Of a stretch of DNA of 64,000 nt, positions 47,242 to 56,506 are shown one piece after another (the first letter of the stretch is position 1; each line of letters starts with the position of its first letter). The notes below the pieces were generated by a model that saw only the letters and a program-made list of their open reading frames with translations, ran no database searches and was not told the origin of the DNA. Made by a program: the position numbers and the translations under genes. The stretch lies in the NCBI GenBank assembly GCA_024278215.1, contig JAJRTR010000138.1, positions 62,001-126,000 of the forward strand. The letters are read 5' to 3'. The DNA is from a bacterium. GTDB lineage: Bacteria > UBP15 > UBA6099 > JAJRTR01.

Positions 47242-48570
47242 TCACTTCAACTTGTAGAGATCATTGAGATATTCGACAGCAAGTTCTTTAGCGAGTGAGC
47301 GGTCTTCCATAGTCGCCATCATTCCATACATGGCGGCTTCCTGCGAAACGTTCGACGCATCTACGTCCCGGACCGCATCGACAGCCTCCGCGAGTTCAGC
47401 CAGGAACTCGTCGGCGACATTTTCGTGGAACGGCGAGACCGTCACATGAAGACTGGGGGGCAGGTGCTGTTTTTCTATCATCCAGCCGCGTTTGTGGAGT
47501 TCGTCCGAGAGGGCGTAGACATTGATCGTATCGCTCTTCATACTGAAAACCGTCGCGTGTGGTTCGCCGATGACGTCGAGGCCGTCGATGGCGCGCACTC
47601 CGGCAATGAGTTTCTTTGTCGTGTCCATCGCTTTCCGGGCGAGTTCGAGATAGCCGTTTTCGCCGACATAGCGGAGCACAGTCCATGCGCCTGCGATGGG
47701 GCCGCCCGTGCGCGCGCCGGAAACAGTGGACGTGCCGTAGACGCCTCCGGGGAAATCGGCGAAAGCGAAATACTGGAAGTAACGGTAACCGCTGTTGCGG
47801 TAAAGCACCGTGGAAGCGCCCTTGGGCGTAAATCCGTATTTGTGGAGGTCCGCGGACATCGAAGTGACACCCGGCACACTGAAGTCGAAGTCGGGCACGG
47901 GATAGCCCAGTTTTTTTACGAACGGCAGTATCAGGCCGCCGAGACACGAATCAACATGGAACCAGATGTCTTTCTCCGCCGCCGCCGCCGCGAGCTCCTC
48001 GATAGGGTCGACCATGCCGTGCGGATATGTCATGGCCGAGCCGACCATCATAATCGTGTTTTCGGTAATCGCGTTTTTTATTCCCTCGACATCCGCGCGG
48101 TAGTCGTCGCCGACCGGCACATGAATGATACTCAGCCCTAGGTAATGGGCTGATTTGTCGAAAGCGGGATGTGTTGTTGTAGACGTAATTATTTCCGGTG
48201 CACAGATGCCGGGCTTGATTTTGCGAGCCCGGTCGCGCGCGGTTTTAGTTGCCATAAAGATACTTTCCGTGCCGCCGCTTGTCATGCTGCCTACTACGTT
48301 TTCGTCGCCGCCCAGAATGCCTGCAACCATTGACACAACTTCCGTCTCCATCTTCAGCAGGCTCGGAAACGCCATCGGGCTGAGGCCGTTTTCGAGTATG
48401 AACTTCCCGTAAGCCTCGTTGCCCACCCGCATGAGCTCTTCTCCCGCATTGTATATAAGACTGAAGGAGCGGCCCCGTTTCCAGTCGAGGTCGCTTTCCT
48501 TTATCCTGTCGAGTTCGGCCATAAGTTCTTGTTCGGGCACCCCGGTTTCGGGCAGTTTTTCCTGTTTCAT
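47242..48570 (-). CDS. PLP-dependent decarboxylase/lyase (group II, sphingosine-1-phosphate-lyase-like)
   Basis: A 442-residue fold-type I PLP enzyme. TSGGTESIFMATKTARD near 104-120 binds the phosphate, HVDSCLGGL near 203-211 stacks on PLP, and SADLHKYGFTPKG near 236-248 holds the Schiff-base Lys. The overall pattern is closest to sphingosine-1-phosphate lyase and archaeal-type L-tyrosine/aspartate decarboxylases. The N-terminal FILENGLSPMAFPSLLKME fits this group. GGAGGAG precedes the ATG. Divergent from the GbsR-type regulator. Confidence 0.88.
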   Translation of the reverse strand: MKQEKLPETGVPEQELMAELDRIKESDLDWKRGRSFSLIYNAGEELMRVGNEAYGKFILENGLSPMAFPSLLKMETEVVSMVAGILGGDENVVGSMTSGGTESIFMATKTARDRARKIKPGICAPEIITSTTTHPAFDKSAHYLGLSIIHVPVGDDYRADVEGIKNAITENTIMMVGSAMTYPHGMVDPIEELAAAAAEKDIWFHVDSCLGGLILPFVKKLGYPVPDFDFSVPGVTSMSADLHKYGFTPKGASTVLYRNSGYRYFQYFAFADFPGGVYGTSTVSGARTGGPIAGAWTVLRYVGENGYLELARKAMDTTKKLIAGVRAIDGLDVIGEPHATVFSMKSDTINVYALSDELHKRGWMIEKQHLPPSLHVTVSPFHENVADEFLAELAEAVDAVRDVDASNVSQEAAMYGMMATMEDRSLAKELAVEYLNDLYKLK

Positions 48571-48756
48571 CGTGCTCCTCCGTAAGATGTATTCTTTATA
48601 CCTTAATCGGCTGAGCCTGAAATCGCAATGTTTAAGGTTTTCGTTCGGGCGCGGACGAATAATCGAAAGGAATAGTTCACAATATTCAATACTTCATGAA
48701 CTTTTGAATATATTGAATCACTCGGTTATAATCACGTCATGGTGGAGGTGTTTCAA

Positions 48757-49386
48757 ATGGATGAGGAATTAAGCGCGCGTGCTATTGAAGAGGAAGACAG
48801 GATATTGCAGGCCGTGGAGGATGTGATAGATTTCTGGGGTTTCAAGGGGATACACGGAAGGGTGTGGGGGATGTTGTATCTCGCGACGGAACCGATGACG
48901 ATGGACGAAATCGGAGAGCGGCTGGATTTGAGCGCGGGCGCGGTGAGTATGGCCTTGAAGGAACTCCGGCAGATCGGCGTGGTGGCAAGGGTGAAAAAAC
49001 GCAGCGACAGAAAAACACACTATATAGCCGAGACGGATTTCATGAAGATGATCACGGGGATTCTCGAGGACAGGGAAAAGAGGATCGTGAATACCGCCAC
49101 AGACAGAATTCGCGAAAGCGCCGATGGGTTGAATAAACTGTCGCGGGAAGCCGGGGGCGCAAGCAAAAAGGAGTTGAAGCAGAAGGTGGAAAAAGCGCGT
49201 AAACTCGAACTGCTCGGACTCAGCATATTTGCGCTGATAGAGTCTGTCGCGAAGCTGCGGAATGTGGATTCCGGCGCGTTGCGCGACCTGTCGAGACTTG
49301 CGGGTACGCTTGTTGAAACTCCCGAGCGGAAATTGAAACGGCTCACTAAAAAATGGAAGAACGACTGGAACAGATTGATCTCATAG
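48757..49386 (+). CDS. GbsR/MarR-type transcriptional regulator
   Basis: A 209-residue regulator. The winged helix spans about 20-95: FKGIHGRVWGMLYLATEPMT, then EIGERLDLSAGAVSMALKELRQIGVV as helix-turn-helix and VKKRSDRKTHYIAE as wing. A long helical C-terminus follows (dimerisation). This is the GbsR pattern. GGAGGTG lies 7 bases before the chosen ATG. It is directly upstream of the isoprenoid operon on the same strand, 78 bases away, and divergent from the PLP enzyme; it may control either. Confidence 0.85.
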   Translation: MDEELSARAIEEEDRILQAVEDVIDFWGFKGIHGRVWGMLYLATEPMTMDEIGERLDLSAGAVSMALKELRQIGVVARVKKRSDRKTHYIAETDFMKMITGILEDREKRIVNTATDRIRESADGLNKLSREAGGASKKELKQKVEKARKLELLGLSIFALIESVAKLRNVDSGALRDLSRLAGTLVETPERKLKRLTKKWKNDWNRLIS

Positions 49387-49464
49387 ATGTCGGAATATTA
49401 ATAGATAATTCATGCCGGGCGACAGTGATTTGTGATTTGTTCAAAAGCGGGAATCGAGGGTTCA

Positions 49465-50436
49465 ATGCATGAAAATATTGCGGCTGATATGCGGATAGCA
49501 GCAGACAAGCTCAATGATGAAGGCTGTATACGTAATGTCGAGAGTATAAACGGCGCAGAAAGCATAATCCCGGACGGAGGCAAGCTTCTCAGGCCGCGCC
49601 TCGTTGTGACAACGGCCAGACTCTGTGGATACTGCGGGACGAAGCATACGGATTGCGCTGTTGCTGTCGAGCTACTCCATAATTCGACGCTTTTCCATGA
49701 TGATGTAATCGACTCTGCGACGGTGAGAAGGGGGAAACCCTCGATCAACGCGAGATATGGAAATGAGGTTGCGATACTCGCGGGAGATCATTTTATCGCG
49801 AGGTCGATGAACATTGCGTCTCTGACCGGCAATCCTGTAATCGTAGAGATAATATCGAAGTGTCTCGAAGAACTCGTCTTCGGACAATTGAGGGAAATGG
49901 ACCTGGACTATCGGCTGGAATGCAGCGTGGATGAGTACTACGAGGTAATAGAAAACAAGACAGCCGCGCTCGTGAAGGCATGTGTGCTGGTCGGCGCACG
50001 CGTGGCGGGCGCAGGCAAAGATACCATAAAACTGCTCGTCGATATAGCGCTCGGAGCAGGCAGGCTTTTCCAGATTGCGGACGATGTCATCGACTACCTG
50101 TGCGATGAATCCGTCACGGGAAAACGCAGATTCCAGGACATTCGTGAAGGCAAGATGACTCTGCCTGCAATTATCCTGCTCGAGAAATGCGGTCTGGACG
50201 AAAGAAGACTTTTCGCGTCGAAACTGGGGAAAGAAAAACTTTCAGACGAAGAGGGGCTGGAGATACTTGCTCTGATGGAAAAACACGAGGTGTTCGGGGA
50301 CATAAGAAAAGATTATGAAGAGCAGCACGGCAGGTTGCGAGCGCATTTAAAAGATGTTAGTGATAATGAATACAGTCACGATTTCAAAGAACTGGTCGAG
50401 TTGATAGTCGGCAGGCTGTATGGCTGTATGGAATAG
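49465..50436 (+). CDS. Trans-prenyl diphosphate synthase (polyprenyl synthetase)
   Basis: A 323-residue IspA/IspB-like enzyme that condenses IPP with allylic diphosphates. The first aspartate-rich motif is HDDVID in STLFHDDVIDSATVRRG and the second is FQIADDVIDY, both DDxxD. The region before the first motif (VELLHNSTLF) has no bulky aromatic pair at positions -4/-5, suggesting a long-chain product (weak inference). ATG 49465 has GAGGG just ahead; a GTG at 49432 is the alternative. First gene of an operon with UppS-DXS and IPP isomerase. Confidence 0.9.
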   Translation: MHENIAADMRIAADKLNDEGCIRNVESINGAESIIPDGGKLLRPRLVVTTARLCGYCGTKHTDCAVAVELLHNSTLFHDDVIDSATVRRGKPSINARYGNEVAILAGDHFIARSMNIASLTGNPVIVEIISKCLEELVFGQLREMDLDYRLECSVDEYYEVIENKTAALVKACVLVGARVAGAGKDTIKLLVDIALGAGRLFQIADDVIDYLCDESVTGKRRFQDIREGKMTLPAIILLEKCGLDERRLFASKLGKEKLSDEEGLEILALMEKHEVFGDIRKDYEEQHGRLRAHLKDVSDNEYSHDFKELVELIVGRLYGCME

Positions 50437-50442
50437 AAAACG

Positions 50443-50474
50443 GACAGCAGAATCAGAACTTTGTAATTGGCTCG
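50443..50474 (+). repeat. Right-end fragment of the 180-bp repeat
   Basis: CAGCAGAATCAGAACTTTG followed by TAATTGGCTC matches the end of a reverse-oriented copy. It sits in the 57-base gap between the prenyl synthase and UppS-DXS genes. Confidence 0.65.
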
Positions 50475-50493
50475 GATATAAAGGAGTTGTCAA

Positions 50494-53148
50494 ATGAAGG
50501 AGCAAGGGATCAAGGATTTGTTGGACCACAGCGACGCGCTGCCTGCTCACATTGCAATCATTATGGACGGAAACGGCAGGTGGGCACAGGAGAGGGGACT
50601 GCCGCGCTCTGCCGGTCACAAAGCCGGAGCGGAGCGAGTGAGGCCGGTCATCGAATTGTGCAGTGAGCTTGTAATAGAGACACTTACGATGTTCGCTTTC
50701 TCGACGGAAAACTGGCAGCGCCCGGAGGCGGAAGTGTCCGGGATTATGAAACTGCTGGGAATGTTTCTAGACCGGGAAGTCGAAAGCCTGAAAAAGAACG
50801 GCATCCGCTTGCGTTTCCCGGGCAGCCCGGACAGGATGTCGCCGGTGTTGAGAGAAAAAATGAGGAAGGCTGAGGAAATCACTTCCGTGGATTATAAGAC
50901 GACTCTCAATATCTGTGTTAATTACGGTGGTCGCGACGAAATACTGATGGCGATAAAAAGAATAATGAAGAGCCGGCGGGATGAAGGTCTGGAAGCAGAG
51001 AGTTTCGAGTTGGACGATATTTCACAATACCTTTATACGGCAGGTATGCCGGACCCCGACATCCTTATCAGGACGGGCGGCGACAATCGTATCAGCAATT
51101 TCCTTCTGTGGCAGATCGCGTACTCCGAGATATTCTTTCACCCGAAATACTGGCCCGACTTCGGCCCCGGCGACCTTGTGGAATGTATAAATGACTACAT
51201 TGCAAGAGAGCGAAGATTCGGCAGGATCGAGGAGAGCGGCGAAACACTCCTTTCGACAATCGACAGTCCTGAGGATGTGAAGAAACTGCCTGCCGACAGG
51301 CTCGACGAACTGGCCGCGGAGGTAAGGGATACGATTATTTCCAGGGTGTCGTCGATCGGCGGGCATCTCGCGTCGAATCTCGGTATTGTCGAGTTGACTA
51401 TAGCGCTGCATCGGGTTTTCGATTCGCCGCGCGACAAATTCGTCTGGGATGTCGGCCACCAGTGTTATCCGCACAAACTTCTCACAGGCCGTTACAGGGA
51501 TTTCGCGACATTGCGCACACGCAATGGCATCAGCGGATTCCCTAAAAGAGGCGAGAGCGAGCACGACTGCTTCGACACGGGGCACGGCAGCACGTCGCTG
51601 TCCGCGGCGCTCGGGCTGTCGGTAGGCCGCGACCTGAAAAATGAGGACTCGCATGTGATCGGCATCTGCGGCGACGGCGCTATGTCCGGCGGCATGATTT
51701 TCGAGGCGCTCAATCACGCGGGTGAACTGAGCAGGAATATAATCGTGATTCTTAATGACAATTCGTTCTCCATTTCACCGGTGACCGGCGCGCTCGGGCG
51801 CTCCCTGAGCAAGCTGCGGACCAGCGCCCACTATGTGCGACTCCACCAGACGATGGAAAATCTGAAGGAAAAACCTTCGGGCATATTTAAAGCGCTCAGC
51901 CTCATTACTTCTCCGTTCAGGTCGCTCGGAAAGTATCTCGCTTTCAGGGAGAACATCATTTTCGAGGAACTTGGTTTTCAATATGTCGGCCCCATAGACG
52001 GGCATGATATACAGGCAATGTGCGCGGTGCTGGAGAATGTGAAGAAAATCAAAGGACCGGTTCTCGTGCATGTCCTCACGAAAAAAGGCAAGGGCTATGT
52101 GCCCGCCGAATGCGACCCTGCAAGTTACCACGGGATAAATAAGCTATCCGCTGTGAAAAAAGAGAAAGTCGATATACGCCCCGCTGTCACCTATACGCAC
52201 GCATTTTCCGCATGTATGAAAAAGCTGTGCAAAAAAGATGACCGTGTCATGGGCATAACCGCGGCGATGCCGGGCGGGACCGGCCTGGAGAAACTGATCG
52301 AAGAGTACCCTGAAAGATTTTTCGATGTCGGCATGGCCGAGCAACATGCGGTGACATTCGCGGCCGGGCTCGCCGTGCAGGGTTTCAGACCCGTCGTAGC
52401 GATATATTCGACCTTCCTGCAGAGGGCATACGACCAGATATTCCACGACGTATGCCTGCAGGACCTGCCGGTAATATTCGCTGTCGACAGGGCCGGCCTC
52501 GTAAGCAGATATGGACAGACCCACCAGGGCATCATGGATATTGCATATATGAGACACCTGCCGAATATCCAGTTGCTTGCCCCGAGAGATACGGTCGAAC
52601 TCGAAGCCATGATGGAGTATGCGCTGACGCAGGACCATCCGTTGGCTGTCAGGTATCCTTCCGGCGCGGATGCCGGGCCGATAAAAACAGGTGCCCGCGC
52701 GCCGATAGAACATGCGACGGCGGAACTGCTCAAAAACGGCAAGGACGCCGCTGTATGGGCTGTCGGCCCGATGGCTATGCACGCTCTGAAGGCGGCGCGC
52801 GCGTTGCAGAAGCAGGGGCTGGACGTGCGTGTTCTGAATGCAAGATTCGTGCATCCCATGGATGAAACAACATTGCTCAAAGCCTATGAGGACGGCATAA
52901 GAAGATTCTTTACAGTTGAAGACCACCTGCTTTCATCCGGGTTCGGAAGCCTGTTCCTGGACAGGGCGAACGCGCTGGGGCTCGACCTTCTCAACGTGGT
53001 GCGCATAGGCGTGGAGCACAGCTATATTCCTGACGACAGCCGTGACAACCTCCTTGCCGACTTCGGCCTCGACAGCGCTTCGATTGAACAAAAAATCCTG
53101 GAGACGATGACGAATGCGCAAACCGGAAAAGTTAAATCCGGAAGGTGA
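50494..53148 (+). CDS. UppS-DXS fusion: cis-prenyltransferase joined to 1-deoxy-D-xylulose-5-phosphate synthase
   Basis: One 884-residue reading frame joins two complete enzymes. Residues 1-248 are undecaprenyl diphosphate synthase: IIMDGNGRWA with catalytic Asp25, FAFSTENW, LIRTGGDNRISNF and the end signature ERRFGR (239-244). Residues about 250-884 are DXS: IDSPEDVKKLPADRLDELA, GGHLASNLG, DVGHQCYPHK, the ThDP motif GDG (Asp394) to NDN (421-423), and Glu616 in MAEQHAV, the cofactor-activating Glu. No stop, internal ribosome site or long linker divides them. DXS makes the first MEP-pathway intermediate; UppS makes the lipid carrier for cell-wall synthesis. AAGGAG precedes the ATG; the next gene is IPP isomerase. 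Confidence 0.95.
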   Translation: MKEQGIKDLLDHSDALPAHIAIIMDGNGRWAQERGLPRSAGHKAGAERVRPVIELCSELVIETLTMFAFSTENWQRPEAEVSGIMKLLGMFLDREVESLKKNGIRLRFPGSPDRMSPVLREKMRKAEEITSVDYKTTLNICVNYGGRDEILMAIKRIMKSRRDEGLEAESFELDDISQYLYTAGMPDPDILIRTGGDNRISNFLLWQIAYSEIFFHPKYWPDFGPGDLVECINDYIARERRFGRIEESGETLLSTIDSPEDVKKLPADRLDELAAEVRDTIISRVSSIGGHLASNLGIVELTIALHRVFDSPRDKFVWDVGHQCYPHKLLTGRYRDFATLRTRNGISGFPKRGESEHDCFDTGHGSTSLSAALGLSVGRDLKNEDSHVIGICGDGAMSGGMIFEALNHAGELSRNIIVILNDNSFSISPVTGALGRSLSKLRTSAHYVRLHQTMENLKEKPSGIFKALSLITSPFRSLGKYLAFRENIIFEELGFQYVGPIDGHDIQAMCAVLENVKKIKGPVLVHVLTKKGKGYVPAECDPASYHGINKLSAVKKEKVDIRPAVTYTHAFSACMKKLCKKDDRVMGITAAMPGGTGLEKLIEEYPERFFDVGMAEQHAVTFAAGLAVQGFRPVVAIYSTFLQRAYDQIFHDVCLQDLPVIFAVDRAGLVSRYGQTHQGIMDIAYMRHLPNIQLLAPRDTVELEAMMEYALTQDHPLAVRYPSGADAGPIKTGARAPIEHATAELLKNGKDAAVWAVGPMAMHALKAARALQKQGLDVRVLNARFVHPMDETTLLKAYEDGIRRFFTVEDHLLSSGFGSLFLDRANALGLDLLNVVRIGVEHSYIPDDSRDNLLADFGLDSASIEQKILETMTNAQTGKVKSGR

Positions 53149-53155
53149 AGGAGCC

Positions 53156-54184
53156 ATGCCTGAAGACAAAAACATATCGAAACGTAAGATCGAGCATCTG
53201 AACGCGGCGCTCGATTATTATGACAAAAGCAAAGTGAACAGTTTCGATAATTATTATATGGTTCACAACGCGCTGCCCGGGATTGAGCTTGCGGATGTGG
53301 ATTCATCGTGCGATTTTCTCGGACGCATAATATCGGCGCCGATAATGATAGGAAGTCTGACGGGCGGACCTGAGCGCGCCGGCGAAATAAACCGCAACCT
53401 CGCCATTGCCGCGCAGAACGCCGGTATTGCGCTTGCGCTCGGTTCGGCGAAGATCGCATTTATAAAAGAAAAAGCCGCCGCGTCGTTTCAGGTGCGTGAC
53501 TTGTGCCCCGATGTCCCCCTGTTGATGAACCTCGGACTCGTCGATCTTGGCGCGTGTTTCTCGACAGACGATTGCCGCTCACTGATGGAACGCACGGAGG
53601 CCGACGCGCTTATCTTCCATATGAATCCGCTTCACGAAGCCATGCAGGCCGAAGGGAACACAGATTTCAAGGGTTTAGCGAACAGGCTTCGGAAAGCAGT
53701 CGCGGAATTTGATTTCCCGGTAATCGTAAAAGAAGTCGGACACGGCATAAGCGCGGATGCTTTCGGTCGTCTGTCGGATGTGGGAGTATACGCAGTAGAT
53801 GTGGCGGGTCGGGGCGGCACGTCGTGGGGTTATATCGAAAGCAGCCGTTCGACGGACGCTGTCAGGCGTGCCGCGTGTCGCAGCTTCGTCGACTGGGGCA
53901 TACCAACTGCCGATATACTGGCGCGAATCGGTGGAGCAAAGACAGCAACGCGGCTCATCGCTTCGGGCGGAGTGCGAAACGGTATAGACGCGGCAAAATG
54001 TATATGTCTCGGTGCCGATTTAGCGGCTGCGGCGGGTGCGTTCCTGGAACCTGCGCTGGAAAGCCCCGTGGCGGTCGAAAACAAGATCAGACAATTTATC
54101 CTCGAATTCAGGATGGCGATGTTCGCGACCGGCTGCCTGCGCGTAAAGGACCTCAATCCGAACTTGATCAGGAAGAAGACTTGA
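53156..54184 (+). CDS. fni: Type 2 isopentenyl-diphosphate delta-isomerase
   Basis: A 342-residue FMN/NAD(P)H-dependent isomerase of IPP and DMAPP. APIMIGSLTGG near 57-67, LMNLGLVDLG, MNPLHEAMQAEGNTDF with the conserved PxHExxQxxG-like segment, KEVGHGIS and DVAGRGGTSW are all present. The ATG at 53156 has GAAGGAG just upstream. A frame from 53114 would overlap UppS-DXS by 35 bases. Only 7 bases separate it from that gene, so expression is probably coupled. Confidence 0.93.
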   Translation: MPEDKNISKRKIEHLNAALDYYDKSKVNSFDNYYMVHNALPGIELADVDSSCDFLGRIISAPIMIGSLTGGPERAGEINRNLAIAAQNAGIALALGSAKIAFIKEKAAASFQVRDLCPDVPLLMNLGLVDLGACFSTDDCRSLMERTEADALIFHMNPLHEAMQAEGNTDFKGLANRLRKAVAEFDFPVIVKEVGHGISADAFGRLSDVGVYAVDVAGRGGTSWGYIESSRSTDAVRRAACRSFVDWGIPTADILARIGGAKTATRLIASGGVRNGIDAAKCICLGADLAAAAGAFLEPALESPVAVENKIRQFILEFRMAMFATGCLRVKDLNPNLIRKKT

Positions 54185-54301
54185 ACTGGCAGTCGGATTT
54201 ATTATCGGTTTCGGGTTCTCCGTCAATAAGGTTTTTAACGACAACACACTGTCACTTACGGCCCTGAAAGACCTATCCCGGGGAAATGAAAATAACGCCC
54301 A

Positions 54302-54459
54302 TTCTACTTCCGGTGCATCGGCGATTCGGGAGCGGTCCCATACCTGTATTTTGCGCAAGAGGCTGGCTGGCCGGCTGCTCCCTCACCACTCACTTGCCGC
54401 GCCTTGTTATTACACAGGCATTCTCCCGATTTTCGGCCCGCATTGGTGAAATATGCGGG
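54302..54459 (+). repeat. 150-bp dispersed repeat ending in CCCGCAT hairpin, copy 2
   Basis: Matches 28984-29132. The terminal hairpin (54437-54459) lies 4 bases after the hemerythrin stop codon when read on the minus strand. Confidence 0.8.
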
Positions 54460-54463
54460 TTGT

Positions 54464-54889
54464 CTATGTACCGCTGGCGAGTTTATTATTTTCGGCACTG
54501 AGATACTCGCACATTTTCAGATCCATTTTCATGATATGCTCGAGAAACCACGACACGAGAGCCTTATTCAGCCTGACAACAGTATCTGTAGCTACGCCCT
54601 CGCTATCCACTTTCACCCATGTCTCCAATATCAGCGAATTGAACATCCTGTGCTGTCTGGCATGAGAAAGATAATAAGGGTACCCCGATTCCCGCATAAG
54701 GTTTTCTTCCAGAACAAAATGTTCCGTACAGTAAGCCGACAGAAAATCGATCATTTCCCGTGCTTCTTCTTTCCCCGCGGCATTCTTGCAGGCCAATAAC
54801 AACTCACCTGTTTTCTTGATCAGCAACTTGTGCTGCATATCAACTGCCGGTATTCCCGACTCGAGGTTCTTCGTCCATTCGATAGACAT
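54464..54889 (-). CDS. Bacteriohemerythrin
   Basis: A 141-residue four-helix protein that binds O2 at a di-iron site. Ligands are visible in DMQHK near 17-21, EHFVLEENLM near 55-64, HARQHRMF near 76-83 and HIMKMD near 119-124. The length is normal for single-domain bacteriohemerythrins. AAAGGAG precedes the ATG. It suggests exposure of an otherwise low-oxygen organism to O2. Confidence 0.93.
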   Translation of the reverse strand: MSIEWTKNLESGIPAVDMQHKLLIKKTGELLLACKNAAGKEEAREMIDFLSAYCTEHFVLEENLMRESGYPYYLSHARQHRMFNSLILETWVKVDSEGVATDTVVRLNKALVSWFLEHIMKMDLKMCEYLSAENNKLASGT

Positions 54890-54946
54890 TTTTTCTCCTT
54901 TGTCAAATCACCCGCTGCAGAATCCCCGGCCTTCCAAACATATATG

Positions 54947-55174
54947 TCAGCCCTTCGGACATTTGTATTTCTCGACTATTTCATCGACCGACATGCGCGA
55001 ACTCGGCAAAAGTTTTTTCGGCACAAGGTAGCCTCTGATTCTTACTGCGTATCTTTTACAACTGTCGAAATCCGCCTCGCAGAATTGCGTCTTGAACGCT
55101 TTTGCGGACATCTCCTGGTCCTGTAATATCCCTGTGTAAATCGGGCACACCTCGTAAAATCTGCATTTTCCCAT
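54947..55174 (-). CDS. Small cysteine-containing protein, unknown function
   Basis: A 75-residue soluble protein. Cysteines occur in KCRFYEVCPIY at the start, FCEADFDSCKRY in the middle and KYKCPKG at the end; four or more of these could bind a metal or Fe-S cluster. CAGGAGA precedes the ATG. It is upstream of bacteriohemerythrin (57 bases), same strand, so both may be expressed together. No named family was recognised. Confidence 0.65.
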   Translation of the reverse strand: MGKCRFYEVCPIYTGILQDQEMSAKAFKTQFCEADFDSCKRYAVRIRGYLVPKKLLPSSRMSVDEIVEKYKCPKG

Positions 55175-55220
55175 CGGACGATGTCTCCTGTATATTATTG
55201 ATATATTTCAAATATCTGCG

Positions 55221-55339
55221 GCAGTTGTAAAATTCTGATTCGGCTGCAATTGTCCATAGCTGTGAGGATTTTGTACCTTCGTCTTGCTTCTGAACAATTT
55301 TGTTCGACCTCGCATCGAACAGAATATTGCAACTGGCTC
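55221..55339 (+). repeat. 180-bp inverted-end repeat, copy 8 (internal deletion)
   Basis: Left part GCAGTTGTAAAATTCTG and right end GAATATTGCAACTGGCTC are present, but about 60 bases of the centre are missing. Confidence 0.75.
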
Positions 55340-55469
55340 ATCAGTAGAAATTATATTTCCCCGGCGCTTTTCCGGTATCGCTGGAGAAACGATTATTCTG
55401 TAGCTCACAAATTAAATTATTGTAGATGCACAGCCACAGACCACAGGAGGCAATGAAACTCCCGAAACA

Positions 55470-56150
55470 TTACCCCTGAGTGAATATGCTTTTGAGCCGG
55501 GACACCGCTATATTATTGGATGCAGACAGGATTTGTGCGAAAACGCGAGCGCCGTCACCGAGAAAAGAGCGTATGTCGGCAGCGCCGGTTACGATGCAGA
55601 AAATCGAGCCGAGTACAATACAATTCATTGCATAAACAAAGGTAAGCGCGGGAAAAAAACCGGATTTACGGATGTCGCTCTGCCCGAGTTTCAATGAGTA
55701 GAGTGTGAGTAGAATGTGGAATGATGTAGTGAACCCGACAGCCGCGACGAGCCAGGGCTTGAAAACAGGTGCGGCGAGAGCCCACACTGCCAGAAACATT
55801 ATCGAATAGAGCGGGAAGAAATACGGCGCGAGGGTTACAAGAAAATTACCCCGCGTGTAGGACGAAAAACCGCCCTGTGATCGTGAGACATATATTTCCT
55901 GCACTTTGCCGCCGAAAAGAACCGACCACAACGCATGTGTAATTTCGTGTCCGAATATGTGAATTACGATCAGTCTGCGAAAAAGGATATGCACAGGAAT
56001 ATATGCTGAAAAACCCGCAAGCCAGTATAGTCTCGCTCCCGACAGCCATTCTGACGGAGCGACAGTGAGAAGTCTGCCCAGCGCGGCGGTGAAGCCCACG
56101 CCGGCAACTATACTTACCACACCTGTGAGTATTCCAAGCAATAATCTCAT
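55470..56150 (-). CDS. M50-like membrane metalloprotease
   Basis: A 226-residue inner-membrane protein with about six hydrophobic segments. HIFGHEITHALWSVLFGG near 69-86 contains HEITH, the zinc-binding HExxH inside a membrane segment, as in site-2-type proteases. GGFSSYTRGNFLVTLAPYFFP near 103-123 fits the region that follows in M50B members. The second metal-ligand motif (NxxPxxxxDG) is not clear, so activity is uncertain. No ribosome site at the ATG. Confidence 0.72.
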   Translation of the reverse strand: MRLLLGILTGVVSIVAGVGFTAALGRLLTVAPSEWLSGARLYWLAGFSAYIPVHILFRRLIVIHIFGHEITHALWSVLFGGKVQEIYVSRSQGGFSSYTRGNFLVTLAPYFFPLYSIMFLAVWALAAPVFKPWLVAAVGFTTSFHILLTLYSLKLGQSDIRKSGFFPALTFVYAMNCIVLGSIFCIVTGAADIRSFLGDGARVFAQILSASNNIAVSRLKSIFTQG

Positions 56151-56184
56151 TTCAATATAAAATCCTTTAATATCACTTTTTATT

Positions 56185-56361
56185 GAGCCAATTGCAAATT
56201 ATGTTCGTCGCGAGGTCGAGCGAAATCGTTCAGAGCAAGACGGAGGTGTAAAATCCTCGCAGACGTACTTGTAGAGCACGTAAAGGACGATTTTGTGTCG
56301 ACAACGCAGCTATGTACAATAGTAGCCGACCGCGGCAGAATCAGAATTTTGCAATTGGCTC
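56185..56361 (-). repeat. 180-bp inverted-end repeat, copy 9 (reverse orientation)
   Basis: Complete, ends GAGCCAATTGCAAATTA and AATTTTGCAATTGGCTC. Intergenic between divergent genes; the rest of 56151-56506 holds only the promoter side of the next gene. Confidence 0.93.
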
Positions 56362-56506
56362 CATTGCCGGAATCCCGTTTTGGATAATTTCAGATTGTGA
56401 CGTAAAACACGCATTGTCGGTGGCCCTGAACAGGCCGGCGCGGTTTTAATCGGCCCGATTCGGGGTAAATAGAATATAAAAAGGGATTGAGGAGGAGGTG
56501 AGAAAA

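Noticed and set aside
52144-52926. Minus-strand frames inside UppS-DXS
   Set aside because: They lie opposite the conserved transketolase-like part of DXS; no independent support.
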